Below are positions 9,190-18,469 of a stretch of 64,000 nucleotides of DNA, piece after piece. Source of the stretch: Allomuricauda sp. (GTDB lineage: Bacteria > Bacteroidota > Bacteroidia > Flavobacteriales > Flavobacteriaceae); contig NZ_PABT01000009.1 in assembly GCF_002699205.1 (NCBI RefSeq), forward strand, positions 62,001-126,000. The letters run 5' to 3'. The notes below the pieces were generated by a model. That model saw only the letters and a list, made by a program, of their open reading frames with translations. It had not been told where the DNA came from and made no database searches. Each line of letters starts with the position of its first letter. Position 1 is the first letter of the stretch. The translations under genes were made by a program, and so were the position numbers.

Positions 9190-10649
9190 TGTTTGATATA
9201 ATCATTATTGTAGCCATCTGCTTTTGTCATGCGCACAAAACCTACCTCTCCATCCGTATTGTCCAAGAAGTCATAACGTATTTGATCATTGGCATCAATG
9301 AAGCTGTTTTCCGCCACAGGAACCAGTTTTAGCGAAGTGCCCATTGGTGCAATCAAATGAAGTTCTCCTGCGGTCACCCTAAATTCCAAAACTTCATTCC
9401 CACCTGTAAACGTTCCCGTAAAACGCGTCAAGCTAGAGGCATCCAATGTTATGGGGTCATATGCCACAGGTTGAAAAAAATCCCAGTCATATTCCACGGC
9501 CATGGCACGGGTGATATAACTCATCAGTGACATCCCGTTATCACTGTTGGTCATAATGACCAGAGCCTGATTATGCTTCGGGGAAGCGACCATATAACAG
9601 GTAAATCCAGAATTACTTCCCCAATGTTCAATGAGAACATCTTGACTTTCATCATGGTAGATCTTGGCAAACCCCAATCGTGTTGGGGACTTGGCAAATA
9701 TGCTATCTGTCATTTGCTGTGAAAGAATGGTGTTCGAACCCAATTGATGGTCCTTCAATACGGTCGCTAAAAACTTTGCCAAATCGGTAGGGGTGGTCCA
9801 AATCCCTCCTGCTGCCCTATACGGAAATAACTTATAGGGATAGGGCTGTAAATCATTGGAGTAACCTGTGGCCATTTGTTGGGTCAACCTATCGGGGACT
9901 GGCTGTTCAAAAGAACTTTCGGTCATGCCACATGGTTCAAATATCAATTCGGTGAGTACCGTATTGAATTGCTTGTCGGTGACATCCTCAATTAATTTTT
10001 CCATAACGGAATACCCAGGATTTGAATACAGTTGTTTTTCTCCAGGAACGTATATCAAGGAAACAGCTGGATCCACAGAGGGGTACGCTCCCGTCAACAT
10101 TTGCGTAATGGTGGGAAGGGCTTCATCGGGATAGAAGGACGATTGGACATATCGGTCAAAACCGGCGGTATGCCCCATGAGTCGCTTAAGGGTCACTTTC
10201 TCCTGCGCGGTAAATTCATTCTCGGGTACCTTCCAACCCTCGAGGTAATTATTGACATTTTCGTTCAAGTTCAGGGTACCCAACTCGACCAAGCGCAAGG
10301 CCGCCATAGCGGTCACAGGCTTGCTTAACGAAGCGCCATTAAACACCGTATGTGGTGTAACCGCTGTGGAATCTTCAAGTTGGGAATATCCATAGGTCCC
10401 TTGCCAGGCAATCTTTCCATTATCAACGAAGGCTATACTGACTCCTGCAATACGATCTGCTTTCATGATTTGTTGGATAGATTTTTTATATGTACTCCCG
10501 GTCAGGTAATGAACAGGGACCAAGTTTTTCTCTATATGTTCAATTGGTGCTACAGAATTGCCATGCCCTCCTATGGCTATTGTTTCTGCATTCTTTCTAT
10601 CCTTACATGCTGAAAGGATGACCAGAAGGAATAAAACTATTTTTTTCAT
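9186..10649 (-). CDS. Serine hydrolase lipoprotein (S12)
   Basis: A 487-residue lipoprotein: the lipobox ILSAC puts the lipidated Cys at residue 15. The catalytic SLSK is at 107-110, a YSNPGYS tyrosine motif sits mid-domain, and HWGSNSG replaces KTG. About 90 residues follow the catalytic domain and probably form a beta-rich C-terminal domain of the type that often trails S12 enzymes. It is coupled to the next S12 gene by a 4-base overlap and follows the 10656-11360 gene by 6 bases. Confidence 0.85.
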   Translation of the reverse strand: MKKIVLFLLVILSACKDRKNAETIAIGGHGNSVAPIEHIEKNLVPVHYLTGSTYKKSIQQIMKADRIAGVSIAFVDNGKIAWQGTYGYSQLEDSTAVTPHTVFNGASLSKPVTAMAALRLVELGTLNLNENVNNYLEGWKVPENEFTAQEKVTLKRLMGHTAGFDRYVQSSFYPDEALPTITQMLTGAYPSVDPAVSLIYVPGEKQLYSNPGYSVMEKLIEDVTDKQFNTVLTELIFEPCGMTESSFEQPVPDRLTQQMATGYSNDLQPYPYKLFPYRAAGGIWTTPTDLAKFLATVLKDHQLGSNTILSQQMTDSIFAKSPTRLGFAKIYHDESQDVLIEHWGSNSGFTCYMVASPKHNQALVIMTNSDNGMSLMSYITRAMAVEYDWDFFQPVAYDPITLDASSLTRFTGTFTGGNEVLEFRVTAGELHLIAPMGTSLKLVPVAENSFIDANDQIRYDFLDNTDGEVGFVRMTKADGYNNDYIKQ

Positions 10650-10655
10650 GCGTTA

Positions 10656-11360
10656 CTATTTAAGGGGTTGTTTAAAACCGTTCTCATCGATAATTTCAAA
10701 ATGCGATTGGTCCAATTCATCCACGTAGATCTTTATCCGTTCATTTCCTTTTGAATCATAAATAAACAAGCCGGTATGCTTGTTTTCTTCACGACCCAGA
10801 AACATTCTGTACACATTAATTTCGGAGTCCAGGTGTTTTTTGAATTTCAAATATTCAGTGTCTTTTTCCTTTTTTGTCATTGATTTCGTCCTCTCAAGAA
10901 ACTGATCATATAATTTTTCAACCCGTATGGAGTCAGACCGTTCCCTAAAGAACATTCCATACCACCTTTTCCACTCGCCCCCTTCCAGGTACTCATCTTT
11001 CATAATGGCCATTATTTGGTCATTCTTTTGTTGATCAAAGGTGATACCTGCAAAATTCTCTTCATCAGTTCCATCATAATAGATACCTCCTACTTCATCC
11101 CCAACACGATTAAAAAATATGATTCCCGGCAAATCCCTTTTTGAGCCTGGGTTATGTGGAATACCATGGGTAGTGGCCAAGGCTTGTCTTTCAGGATTGC
11201 TGATCGAGATATATAAATTCTTATCAGGTCCTATGATGCTCAACCTTTCTGCCTGAATTTCTTTGAATGTTTCCACATTCTTGACCTGTCTGTCATAAAA
11301 GTAAAAGCAGGTCAAAACAATCAGAAAAGCAAAGTTGATTATTGGAAGCTGTTTTTTCAT
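10656..11360 (-). CDS. Membrane-anchored protein of unknown function
   Basis: A 234-residue protein with one N-terminal membrane helix (IINFAFLIVLTCFYFYD) and a hydrophilic extracytoplasmic remainder. The remainder has beta-strand-like repeats such as LYISISNPERQALATTHG and GLFIYDSKGNERIKIYVD. I do not recognise the family. The gene lies between two serine hydrolase genes, overlapping the upstream one by 4 bases, so it probably serves the same extracytoplasmic process. Confidence 0.6.
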   Translation of the reverse strand: MKKQLPIINFAFLIVLTCFYFYDRQVKNVETFKEIQAERLSIIGPDKNLYISISNPERQALATTHGIPHNPGSKRDLPGIIFFNRVGDEVGGIYYDGTDEENFAGITFDQQKNDQIMAIMKDEYLEGGEWKRWYGMFFRERSDSIRVEKLYDQFLERTKSMTKKEKDTEYLKFKKHLDSEINVYRMFLGREENKHTGLFIYDSKGNERIKIYVDELDQSHFEIIDENGFKQPLK

Positions 11361-12469
11361 TTTTCCAAATACTTTTTTGTTATCTCGTACAAATGTTTCA
11401 AATCATTTTTGTGCGAAGCATCCCGGTGCTTGTCCAATAAAAAAAGTCCAGAGGACATCAATGAATTTCCCGTAAAATTCCGTTGCACAAATACGAGCTT
11501 GGTTGCAGGGTCTATCAAAAGATATTGCCCACCATAGCCATCTGCCCAAATAAGGTTTTCATCCGTATCAAGCCACCACAAATATCCGTAAGCGTCCAAT
11601 GGAGCCTTGTCCAAATTAAAGTCAGCTAATTTTGTATATGGCTTCAAGCTTTCATCCATCCATTCGGCAGATATAATTTGCTTGTTTTCATAATTTCCGT
11701 TTTGGGCAACCAGAGTGCCTATTTTAGCCAAATCCCTTGCACTCATATATATCCAATAGACAGGATAATCGGATAAGGATTTGTTGGGTATGGGCCAGGG
11801 ACTGTCATAAACCACATTTGAAGCAGAAAAATCTTGCATTCCCATAGGTTTGGCTAAATGTTCTTCCATAAATTCACCGATTGATTTCCCTGTTTTTTGT
11901 TCAAGGATGGCCCCCAAAACATTGAAATCGAAATTATTGTAAAAGAAAAACTCTCCTGGTCTGTATTGCTCCCGTTTTGGGCGATTGTCCCTGGCATAGT
12001 CCACTTCTGCCTCTGCCTGAAGATACACTCCGGAACGTGCCATGAGTAAATCTTTGATTGTCGCTGTTTTTTCCTGTTCTGTCAAAGGTGTTTTGCTCTC
12101 ATCAATACCTAAACTCCCCAAACTTTCATCTAATTGCAACATCCCTTTTTCTTTTGCAATACCGATCAAGAGACTCATAATGCTTTTTCTTGCAGAATGG
12201 AGGTTGATCAGCTTTTTTGTGTCCCCTTTTTCAAAAATTATTTCGTTGTTCTTTAGCGCAATGACAACTTCTGTTTTTGTGGCCGTGTCCTGTGCAAACT
12301 TCCTCAACTCTTCTTGAAACGATATTGACAGTAGATTGGATTTCTTAAGTGGCTTGGCATACGAATTTTGTGAATGTCCAACCCTTGGTATTAGACTGTA
12401 GGTCACAAAGGCCGCGATCAAAAACAATAGGGCCAATAGGATTCTTTTAAGTATTTTCTTAGGCTTCAT
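11357..12469 (-). CDS. Serine hydrolase, membrane-anchored (S12), intact copy A
   Basis: A 370-residue protein with an N-terminal membrane segment (ILLALLFLIAAFVTYSLI). The catalytic Ser92-x-x-Lys95 is in HSARKS, the tyrosine motif is YNN at 177-179, and ADGYGGQY fills the KTG position. It is the intact version of a gene whose 5' part is duplicated at 16150-16445. It is followed by a short membrane protein gene (4-base overlap). The upstream neighbour is the truncated hydrolase B fragment, so the ancestral order was probably hydrolase B then hydrolase A. Confidence 0.85.
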   Translation of the reverse strand: MKPKKILKRILLALLFLIAAFVTYSLIPRVGHSQNSYAKPLKKSNLLSISFQEELRKFAQDTATKTEVVIALKNNEIIFEKGDTKKLINLHSARKSIMSLLIGIAKEKGMLQLDESLGSLGIDESKTPLTEQEKTATIKDLLMARSGVYLQAEAEVDYARDNRPKREQYRPGEFFFYNNFDFNVLGAILEQKTGKSIGEFMEEHLAKPMGMQDFSASNVVYDSPWPIPNKSLSDYPVYWIYMSARDLAKIGTLVAQNGNYENKQIISAEWMDESLKPYTKLADFNLDKAPLDAYGYLWWLDTDENLIWADGYGGQYLLIDPATKLVFVQRNFTGNSLMSSGLFLLDKHRDASHKNDLKHLYEITKKYLEK

Positions 12470-13145
12470 TTAAACTAGTTTTTTGATTTGATGATGTAAG
12501 TACTTATTTTAATTGAACAGCGGGCAATATGTATTCGTTTAAAATTGAAAAAGGACGGTCCTCCATGTCCGGAAATAGATTATAGTTGCCCCCTGTCATG
12601 GTAATGGTCATTTCAATTTCCGGAATGATGATGAGAAACTGGCCTCTATTGCCCCAAGCCTCAACGGTCTTCATCTGTTTTCCGCCAACTTCACGTTCCA
12701 ATAATCTCCACAGATACCCATAATCTGAATTTTTGGGCCAACTTCCTTTTATGCGGGGTGTCGTGGATTTTTCGATCCAGGATTCCCCAATCATTTGTTC
12801 TCCGTTCCAAGTTCCCTTGTTCAGCACCAATAATCCAAACTTGGTAAAATCGATGGGCCGCATATAAAATGAGCCAGCCAAATATCCTCTCCCCTGTGGC
12901 GATGTCAGCATTTGAAAGTCATGGATCTCCATGGGCAACAATAGTTCCTCATAAAAGAAAAGGGGAAGATAAGTGCCAACTGATTTTTGGATGACCCCGG
13001 TCAACAGGTTGCTGCCCCCAGAGGAGTATTCGTAAACGGCTCCCGGCTCATATGGCATGGGAAGGTCGAGTTTGTGCCCCACCCAATCTTCATGTTCCCA
13101 TTGCATTTTATCCTCATCCTCCAACTGTATGCCCGTACTCATGGT
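12174..13145. repeat. Direct repeat R, left copy (about 0.97 kb)
   Basis: This stretch matches 16150-17120 in the same orientation. It covers the 5' part of hydrolase A, the A-B gap and the 3' part of hydrolase B. Matching begins at CTCATAATGC and ends at TACTCATGGT. The copies are close but not identical (for example KPLKKSN versus EPLMKAN in protein A). The 3,004 bases between the copies carry the C1 peptidase and DUF885 genes. Confidence 0.85.
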
Positions 13146-13178
13146 ATTTGCAGAAATCACTTTTGGTCTCTTAACCAT
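12504..13178 (-). pseudogene. Truncated serine hydrolase B, C-terminal part only
   Basis: Residues 12-224 of this frame are a near-identical copy of residues 355-567 of the full-length hydrolase at 16479-18182. The first 11 codons come from the 3' end of the DUF885 gene read in another frame. The catalytic SxxK serine lies in the missing N-terminal half, so the product cannot be an active hydrolase, although the YSSGG motif is kept. The 5' break is at base 13145, exactly at the edge of the inserted block. Confidence 0.85.
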
Positions 13179-14884
13179 AGTTCAAATTCCTTTTCAAGAG
13201 CTGTGAGGGGTATAGAACCATTTTTTAGAATTAGTTCATGAAATTCCTTTAAATCGAAAGAAGCCCCCAACTGAGATTTAGCTAACTCTCTAAATCTAAA
13301 TATTTCACTTCCTCCCACGTCATATGCTGTTAATTGACCTGGAGTAGCAATTATCCTATAGTATAAGGATAGAGCGGAATTATAACTACCCCCAGATTCC
13401 ATCATATATTCAATCACCTTTTCCTTATTCCATCTATATAAATGAAGTCCCGGGTCAACAACCATACCTCTGTAATTCCAAGTGCGCCGTAGGATTAGTG
13501 AGGCCTCAGTAGTATATAGGTTCATTTCCTCAGCCAGCGCTTCTGCATATCTTGCCCAGCCTTCAATGTAACCATTGTAACCAACGTTTTCACTGATTTT
13601 ATGACGTCCTTTAATTGCATTTTCTAGGGCAATTTGAAAATGATGACCAGGAATCGCTTCATGAAAAACCAGTTTTTCCAAACTGGCCTTAGATATTTTT
13701 GTAGGCTGATCGAGATTTACACGGAAATATGATGTAGAATCTTCTGGTGCAAACTCATAGCTACCATAGGATCTACTACCAATAGGATATGGCTTTATTT
13801 CTAAGTTACGAGCAGGTAAGTTTTTGAACCAATTTTTGCTTTGCTTCTCAGCTTTCACTATTAGCTTTTGGATGTGCTCCAGAACTTCTTGTTTATCATT
13901 GAATCTAATACTCGAATCTGATTTTATAGAATCTATTATAACATGAATCTTATCCGAGTTATAAATATCTTTACCTATTTTTGTAATGTCATCCATGTTG
14001 GTCTCGACATTTCTTTTTCCGGTTTCAAATACTTGAAGTGCTTTAATTTTGGCGGAGGTTTGCTTTCTCAGGTAAGCTTGATAGCAATTCTCACCCCCTT
14101 CATTATCTAAAATTGAAACAGATTCTCGTGTAGTTGGATAGTACTCTTCCTTTAAAAACAAGTTGTATTTATCTATTGCAGGAATGATTGAGTGGGTTGC
14201 AAGGTGTTTCCATTCGTTTTTGAAATTTTCGTTATCGCTCCGTCTGAAGGGAGACATGAATACTGACTCTTGTTCATTAGCAGAGAGCGTTTGCTCCAAA
14301 TCATCGATCACTAATTGAACAATTTCCTTTGGCATGGAATAACCTTCTGCCAATCCTCTTTTTAAATTGAACAACTCTATTTCTATTATTTCTGGAACCT
14401 TAGCCCATCGTTTCAGTGCAAACTCTTGTTGTTCTAATGTTTTTACAGGCTGTGAATCAATTAAATTAATCAGGTAAGTATGTATCCCTGTTATATGATT
14501 GACATTCCATAATTCTTCTTTACAAACCCTTAACTGAATACTGCTTTCCAATTCTTCCCTAAGAATCCAGTAGGTTATTCGAGCACTTCTTGCCATTTCT
14601 TCTTCTATATCAATTTTTTTTAGGACTACATATAGACTGTCTTCAAACTGATGCCAGACCTTTAGTTGTTCTATGGAATTATTGTAAAAATTTAATCCCT
14701 GGGTTTCTAAATCTTCGTAACGATAGTTTCTGCCAGGGAAAGTTTTAAATAGCCTTTTGAGGTAAGCATCTGCGAGCTTATTTATCGTATTTTCTTGCGT
14801 TAACTCTTCGGTAGTATTATTGCAACTATAACAGAGTTGTGCAAGTACTGATATCGTAATGAATAGCTGTCTAAATTTCACCAT
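13157..14884 (-). CDS. DUF885 family (metallopeptidase-like) lipoprotein
   Basis: A 575-residue protein with an export signal ending in LAQLCYSCNN, compatible with lipidation. The DUF885 hallmark HEAIPGHHFQ lies about residue 405, a zinc-peptidase-like HExxxGHH motif, with GWARYAEALAEEMN further on. DUF885 proteins are thought to be metal-dependent peptidases. Codon use is more AT-rich than in the flanking hydrolases. It follows the C1 peptidase gene by 4 bases, and both sit within the 3.0 kb block between the direct repeats, which suggests joint acquisition. Confidence 0.8.
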   Translation of the reverse strand: MVKFRQLFITISVLAQLCYSCNNTTEELTQENTINKLADAYLKRLFKTFPGRNYRYEDLETQGLNFYNNSIEQLKVWHQFEDSLYVVLKKIDIEEEMARSARITYWILREELESSIQLRVCKEELWNVNHITGIHTYLINLIDSQPVKTLEQQEFALKRWAKVPEIIEIELFNLKRGLAEGYSMPKEIVQLVIDDLEQTLSANEQESVFMSPFRRSDNENFKNEWKHLATHSIIPAIDKYNLFLKEEYYPTTRESVSILDNEGGENCYQAYLRKQTSAKIKALQVFETGKRNVETNMDDITKIGKDIYNSDKIHVIIDSIKSDSSIRFNDKQEVLEHIQKLIVKAEKQSKNWFKNLPARNLEIKPYPIGSRSYGSYEFAPEDSTSYFRVNLDQPTKISKASLEKLVFHEAIPGHHFQIALENAIKGRHKISENVGYNGYIEGWARYAEALAEEMNLYTTEASLILRRTWNYRGMVVDPGLHLYRWNKEKVIEYMMESGGSYNSALSLYYRIIATPGQLTAYDVGGSEIFRFRELAKSQLGASFDLKEFHELILKNGSIPLTALEKEFELWLRDQK

Positions 14885-14888
14885 TGTT

Positions 14889-15992
14889 TTATGTTTTTGG
14901 TAGACTTAAAGCTTCTTTATGCACGGTTACTGAGATAGTGCGTAAACGAAAATAATTTTCTGATAAATACCAAATTCCATCCATCCCTTCGTTTTTACCC
15001 CAAGTGTTTTTTAGCATATAAAACTTTTGCCCATCTCTGTCATATGTAATACCAACCAAATGCATATTGTGGTCATCTGTTGTTGTTTTACGCTCGTAAG
15101 CACTCTGCCTTTGTTTTTGACTTATAGTTTTTTCTTCTTCATACTCACCTTTAACTTTAGTGTAACCATTGTCAGCAAATCCTCCAGAAGAACCTATATC
15201 TCCATCCCACGCTAAAGTAAACCCACTCTTTATAGCATTATCTATCGTGTTCATAAAATCTTCAATTGGCAGATTTAGGTATTTTTTAAATCTCCAATTT
15301 GCGGGTATTTCAAGTATAACCCTTTCATTGAATGGATGGTGACTGTAGGACGTCAATTCAACGTAGTCTTCAGAATTTAGTGGCAGAAATTTTTTAGCAA
15401 ATGTCTTTGGCGTTTCGGTTTTTCCTTGATAAATAAAAGTCTCAGGAATATCATCAATATATTTGTTCAGTATATTTTCAACTATTTCTAATGATTGGTC
15501 AACACTCGCATTAATCTTGATAAGTGAGTCTAATTTATGCTTGATTAAGGCATTCATTTCATCTTCTTCAGCCCATCTACTATTCATTTGTTTTTTAGTG
15601 GTAACACTACCCAATTTCCCATCATAAACTGACTCGGGAACCGCCCCATAATTTTCAAAAATTTCAAGAACTGAAAAGGTTAAATCGCCACTGTTTATAT
15701 ATGAATTACCTTTATTTGTTATATAATCTTTTGCCTTTTCTAAATAATTATGATACACAAAGAAAAAAGAAGATAACTCGGGTATGTTATATTCTAATCT
15801 TATCGCTTCAGCTTCCAAGAAAGAGGTTGAGGCAAAACTCCAACATTGACCCGTATATTTTTGATGTTTCAAATCGGTTGTTTCAATAAGTATTGTATTT
15901 GAAAACCTCTTATGGCTTATACAACCTTGGAATACTAATAGTAAGCCGACAATTACAATCGAACCATATTTATTTTTGATGGATTTAGTCAT
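14889..15992 (-). CDS. Papain-like C1 family cysteine peptidase
   Basis: A 367-residue exported protein with a hydrophobic N-terminus (IVIVGLLLVFQGC, compatible with a lipobox). The catalytic Cys lies in TGQCWSFASTS, His in DHNMHLVGITYD and Asn in MLKNTWGKNEG, which is the C1 Cys-His-Asn order. The bleomycin hydrolase/aminopeptidase C subgroup fits best. It is AT-rich relative to its surroundings and sits 4 bases before the DUF885 gene. The pair may degrade peptides outside the cytoplasm. Confidence 0.85.
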   Translation of the reverse strand: MTKSIKNKYGSIVIVGLLLVFQGCISHKRFSNTILIETTDLKHQKYTGQCWSFASTSFLEAEAIRLEYNIPELSSFFFVYHNYLEKAKDYITNKGNSYINSGDLTFSVLEIFENYGAVPESVYDGKLGSVTTKKQMNSRWAEEDEMNALIKHKLDSLIKINASVDQSLEIVENILNKYIDDIPETFIYQGKTETPKTFAKKFLPLNSEDYVELTSYSHHPFNERVILEIPANWRFKKYLNLPIEDFMNTIDNAIKSGFTLAWDGDIGSSGGFADNGYTKVKGEYEEEKTISQKQRQSAYERKTTTDDHNMHLVGITYDRDGQKFYMLKNTWGKNEGMDGIWYLSENYFRLRTISVTVHKEALSLPKT

Positions 15993-16048
15993 TAATTATT
16001 AATTTTTAAATTGGACATATTAGATGAGTGTTCGCCGTGAGTCTTAAT

Positions 16049-16149
16049 TTATTTTTTTGCCTCAAACAGTTTGGTTAAAAAGCGTTCATACGTCTCTTTA
16101 TCGGTTCTTCTTCCGTAAATACCTTTGGTTTTTAAAGCCACAAGGATAT
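16049..16149 (-). pseudogene. Orphan 3' end of a lost gene at the repeat junction
   Basis: One frame reads ILVALKTKGIYGRRTDKETY and continues about 13 residues to a TAA at 16049-16051. It looks like a protein C-terminus, but it is joined, out of frame, to the broken hydrolase A copy at base 16150. It could be the tail of another serine hydrolase from the donor of the inserted block. No start is present. Confidence 0.4.
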
Positions 16150-16445
16150 CTCATAATGCTTTTTCTTGCAGAATGGAGGTTGATCAGCTTTTTTGTGTTT
16201 CCTTTTTCAAAAATTATTTCGTTGTTCATTAGCGCAATGACAACTTCTGTTTTTGTGGCCGTGTCCTGTGCAAATTTCCTCAACTCTTCTTGAAACGATA
16301 TTGACAGTGGATTGGCTTTCATAAGTGGCTCGGCATACGAATTTTGTGAATGTCCAACCCTTGGTATAAGACTGTAGGTCACAAAGGCCGCAATCAAAAA
16401 CAATAGGGACAACAGTATCTTTTTAAGTATTTTCTTAGATTTCAT
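16098..16445 (-). pseudogene. Truncated serine hydrolase A, N-terminal fragment
   Basis: The first 98 residues copy the hydrolase at 11357-12469, including the membrane anchor and Ser92-Lys95, up to HSARKSIM. The frame then departs into 17 unrelated residues. The tyrosine motif and the remaining two thirds of the domain are gone, so it is inactive. The break at 16150 is the right edge of the 3.0 kb inserted block. Confidence 0.85.
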
Positions 16446-17120
16446 TTAACTCGTTTTTTGATTTGATGTTGTAAGCACTTATTTCATTTGAACAGCGGGC
16501 AATATGTATTCGTTTAAAATTGAAAAAGGACGGTCCTCCATGTCCGGGAATAAATTGTAATTGCCCCCCGTCATGGTAATGGTCATTTCAATTTCCGGAA
16601 TGATGATAAGAAACTGGCCTCCATTGCCCCAAGCCTCAACGGTCTTCATCTGTTTTCCGCCCACTTCACGTTCCAATAATCTCCACAGATACCCATAATC
16701 TGAATTTTTGGGCCAACTTCCTTTGATGTGGGGTGTCGTGGATTTTTCGATCCAGGATTCCCCAATCAATTGTTCTCCGTTCCAAGTTCCTTTGTTAAGC
16801 ACCAATAATCCAAACTTGGTAAAATCGATGGGCCGCATATAAAATGACCCTGCCAAATACCCTCTCCCATGTGGTGATGTAAGCATTTGAAAGTCATGGA
16901 TCTCCATGGGCAACAATAGTTCCTCATAAAAGAAAAGGGGAAGATAGGTACCCACCGATTTCTGAATGACCCCAGTCAACAGGTTGCTGCCCCCAGAGGA
17001 GTATTCGTACACTTGTCCGGGTTCATGTGCCATGGGAAGGTCGAGTTTGTGCCCCACCCAATCTTCATGTTCCCATTGCATTTTATCTTCATCCTCCAAC
17101 TGTATGCCCGTACTCATGGT
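16150..17120. repeat. Direct repeat R, right copy (about 0.97 kb)
   Basis: Partner of 12174-13145 in the same orientation. To its right the hydrolase B gene continues intact, and to the left of the other copy the hydrolase A gene continues intact. This is the layout produced when a circle carrying one copy of the repeat integrates by single crossover. Confidence 0.85.
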
Positions 17121-18182
17121 TAAGGAATGGTGCACGGTGATGTTTTTCTTCCGAACATCATGGATGTCGTATTCAGGATAGTAGTCCAAAATGGCATTTT
17201 CAACGTGCAACCCATCGTTTTTCATCATGGCCTTGCCCACGGCCAAGGATGCGATTGATTTGAAAGCGGACCGTACATCATGAAGATACTCCCGGTCATA
17301 TCCGTGAAAGTATTCCTCAAATACAAGTTTTCCGTCCTTGGTGATCAGAATACTATGGATGTGTTCAAGATTTTTGCTGTTTGCTTGACCCAAAAAATCC
17401 AAAAGAGATTTATCGATGCCTACCTCTTCCAATGAAGCCGTTTGCATGGTGGAGTCGGGAGCTTCTGGAATGTTGTACAGGTATTTTTCTTTTGGTGACC
17501 TTGGCAAATAGCCTTCCAGTTGATCATCGTTGAGTTTTTTCAACTGTATTTCCCTTTGCCCCCCGGCATTGCCATACGTAAGGGATATATTTCTTTTCTC
17601 CGTATCATACACAACCGAAATCCCGAAACGGTCGTTCGTAATCTTGAAATCGATATGGTTGCCTTCGATCAAAACCTCATCGATGGCAAAATGTAGCTTC
17701 CTATTTTCCTTATTGCTTTGAATATTGGCCTGTACCGTGCCTGCAGAATCTTTATAAAACTCCAAATAAACAAGGTAATCAGTGTCAATTATTTCCGGTT
17801 TATGGATTTTGGCGACCCAGTGGTCATCGGTATTTTCAAAATCAAGACTTTGCGCCCATAGGTCATGGGTAAGCACGCCATGCAAGGCCTTGCTATCATT
17901 GGATAGCAAAGCATCAAACCGAAGACCTGAAGGACCTTTAAAACTAAGGTTTGTTCCTTTCCTATTGATATGGTGTACGGTTTTCTTGCCCTTTGAATAT
18001 AAACGGGCCTCAATTGGAGCATTTGCAGGTAACAAGATTAAGGAATCGTATGTTGATTCAGTTTGAAACAATATTCCAGACCATACCCCAATGAGTTCAT
18101 TAGTTTCAAATTGTGCCTTTTTTGGGGAACAAAAGGAGAACAGTACAGCCAGTAATGGTATGATATAACATTTTTTGATCAT
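16479..18182 (-). CDS. Serine hydrolase lipoprotein B (S12) with N-terminal beta domain
   Basis: A 567-residue lipoprotein (lipobox LFSFC, Cys18). Residues 25-240 form an extra beta-rich domain. The C-terminal S12 domain has Ser305-x-x-Lys308 (RSAFKS), Tyr394 in YSSGGSN and WGNGGQF for the KTG position. It is the intact version of the fragment at 12504-13178. It was presumably once followed directly by hydrolase A, since the same 34-base spacing separates B and A in both copies. Confidence 0.85.
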   Translation of the reverse strand: MIKKCYIIPLLAVLFSFCSPKKAQFETNELIGVWSGILFQTESTYDSLILLPANAPIEARLYSKGKKTVHHINRKGTNLSFKGPSGLRFDALLSNDSKALHGVLTHDLWAQSLDFENTDDHWVAKIHKPEIIDTDYLVYLEFYKDSAGTVQANIQSNKENRKLHFAIDEVLIEGNHIDFKITNDRFGISVVYDTEKRNISLTYGNAGGQREIQLKKLNDDQLEGYLPRSPKEKYLYNIPEAPDSTMQTASLEEVGIDKSLLDFLGQANSKNLEHIHSILITKDGKLVFEEYFHGYDREYLHDVRSAFKSIASLAVGKAMMKNDGLHVENAILDYYPEYDIHDVRKKNITVHHSLTMSTGIQLEDEDKMQWEHEDWVGHKLDLPMAHEPGQVYEYSSGGSNLLTGVIQKSVGTYLPLFFYEELLLPMEIHDFQMLTSPHGRGYLAGSFYMRPIDFTKFGLLVLNKGTWNGEQLIGESWIEKSTTPHIKGSWPKNSDYGYLWRLLEREVGGKQMKTVEAWGNGGQFLIIIPEIEMTITMTGGNYNLFPDMEDRPFSILNEYILPAVQMK

Positions 18183-18244
18183 AATGAATATTTGATGGTT
18201 GGATGTAGTTTTTGATAAAAATCACACCTGAAATCCAATAGGTT

Positions 18245-18358
18245 TCAATTTTCAATTCTTTGTTGATAAACCTCCCGTATCTCAGAAAACTCGGGTTTCT
18301 GTTTTATCCATTTCATCCGATCTTCCTGTGTATATCCCGCAATAAAGCCGAGCGATAC
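18245..18358 (-). other. Possible short gene remnant in an intergenic gap
   Basis: In the 287-base gap between the CPBP protease and hydrolase B genes, one frame reads AGYTQEDRMKWIKQKPEF and continues to a TGA at 18245-18247. Its bias looks like a protein C-terminus, but there is no start. It may be decay debris; otherwise I see nothing in this gap. Confidence 0.2.
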
Positions 18359-18469
18359 TCATCTTTTTAGTAGGGGCATTCTGGAATATAAACTAGGTCG
18401 GTAAGAGACGCCATAAAACCCACAACCTGGTGACGGTCACGTTACCCACCATTGGGTTGACATTGATTC

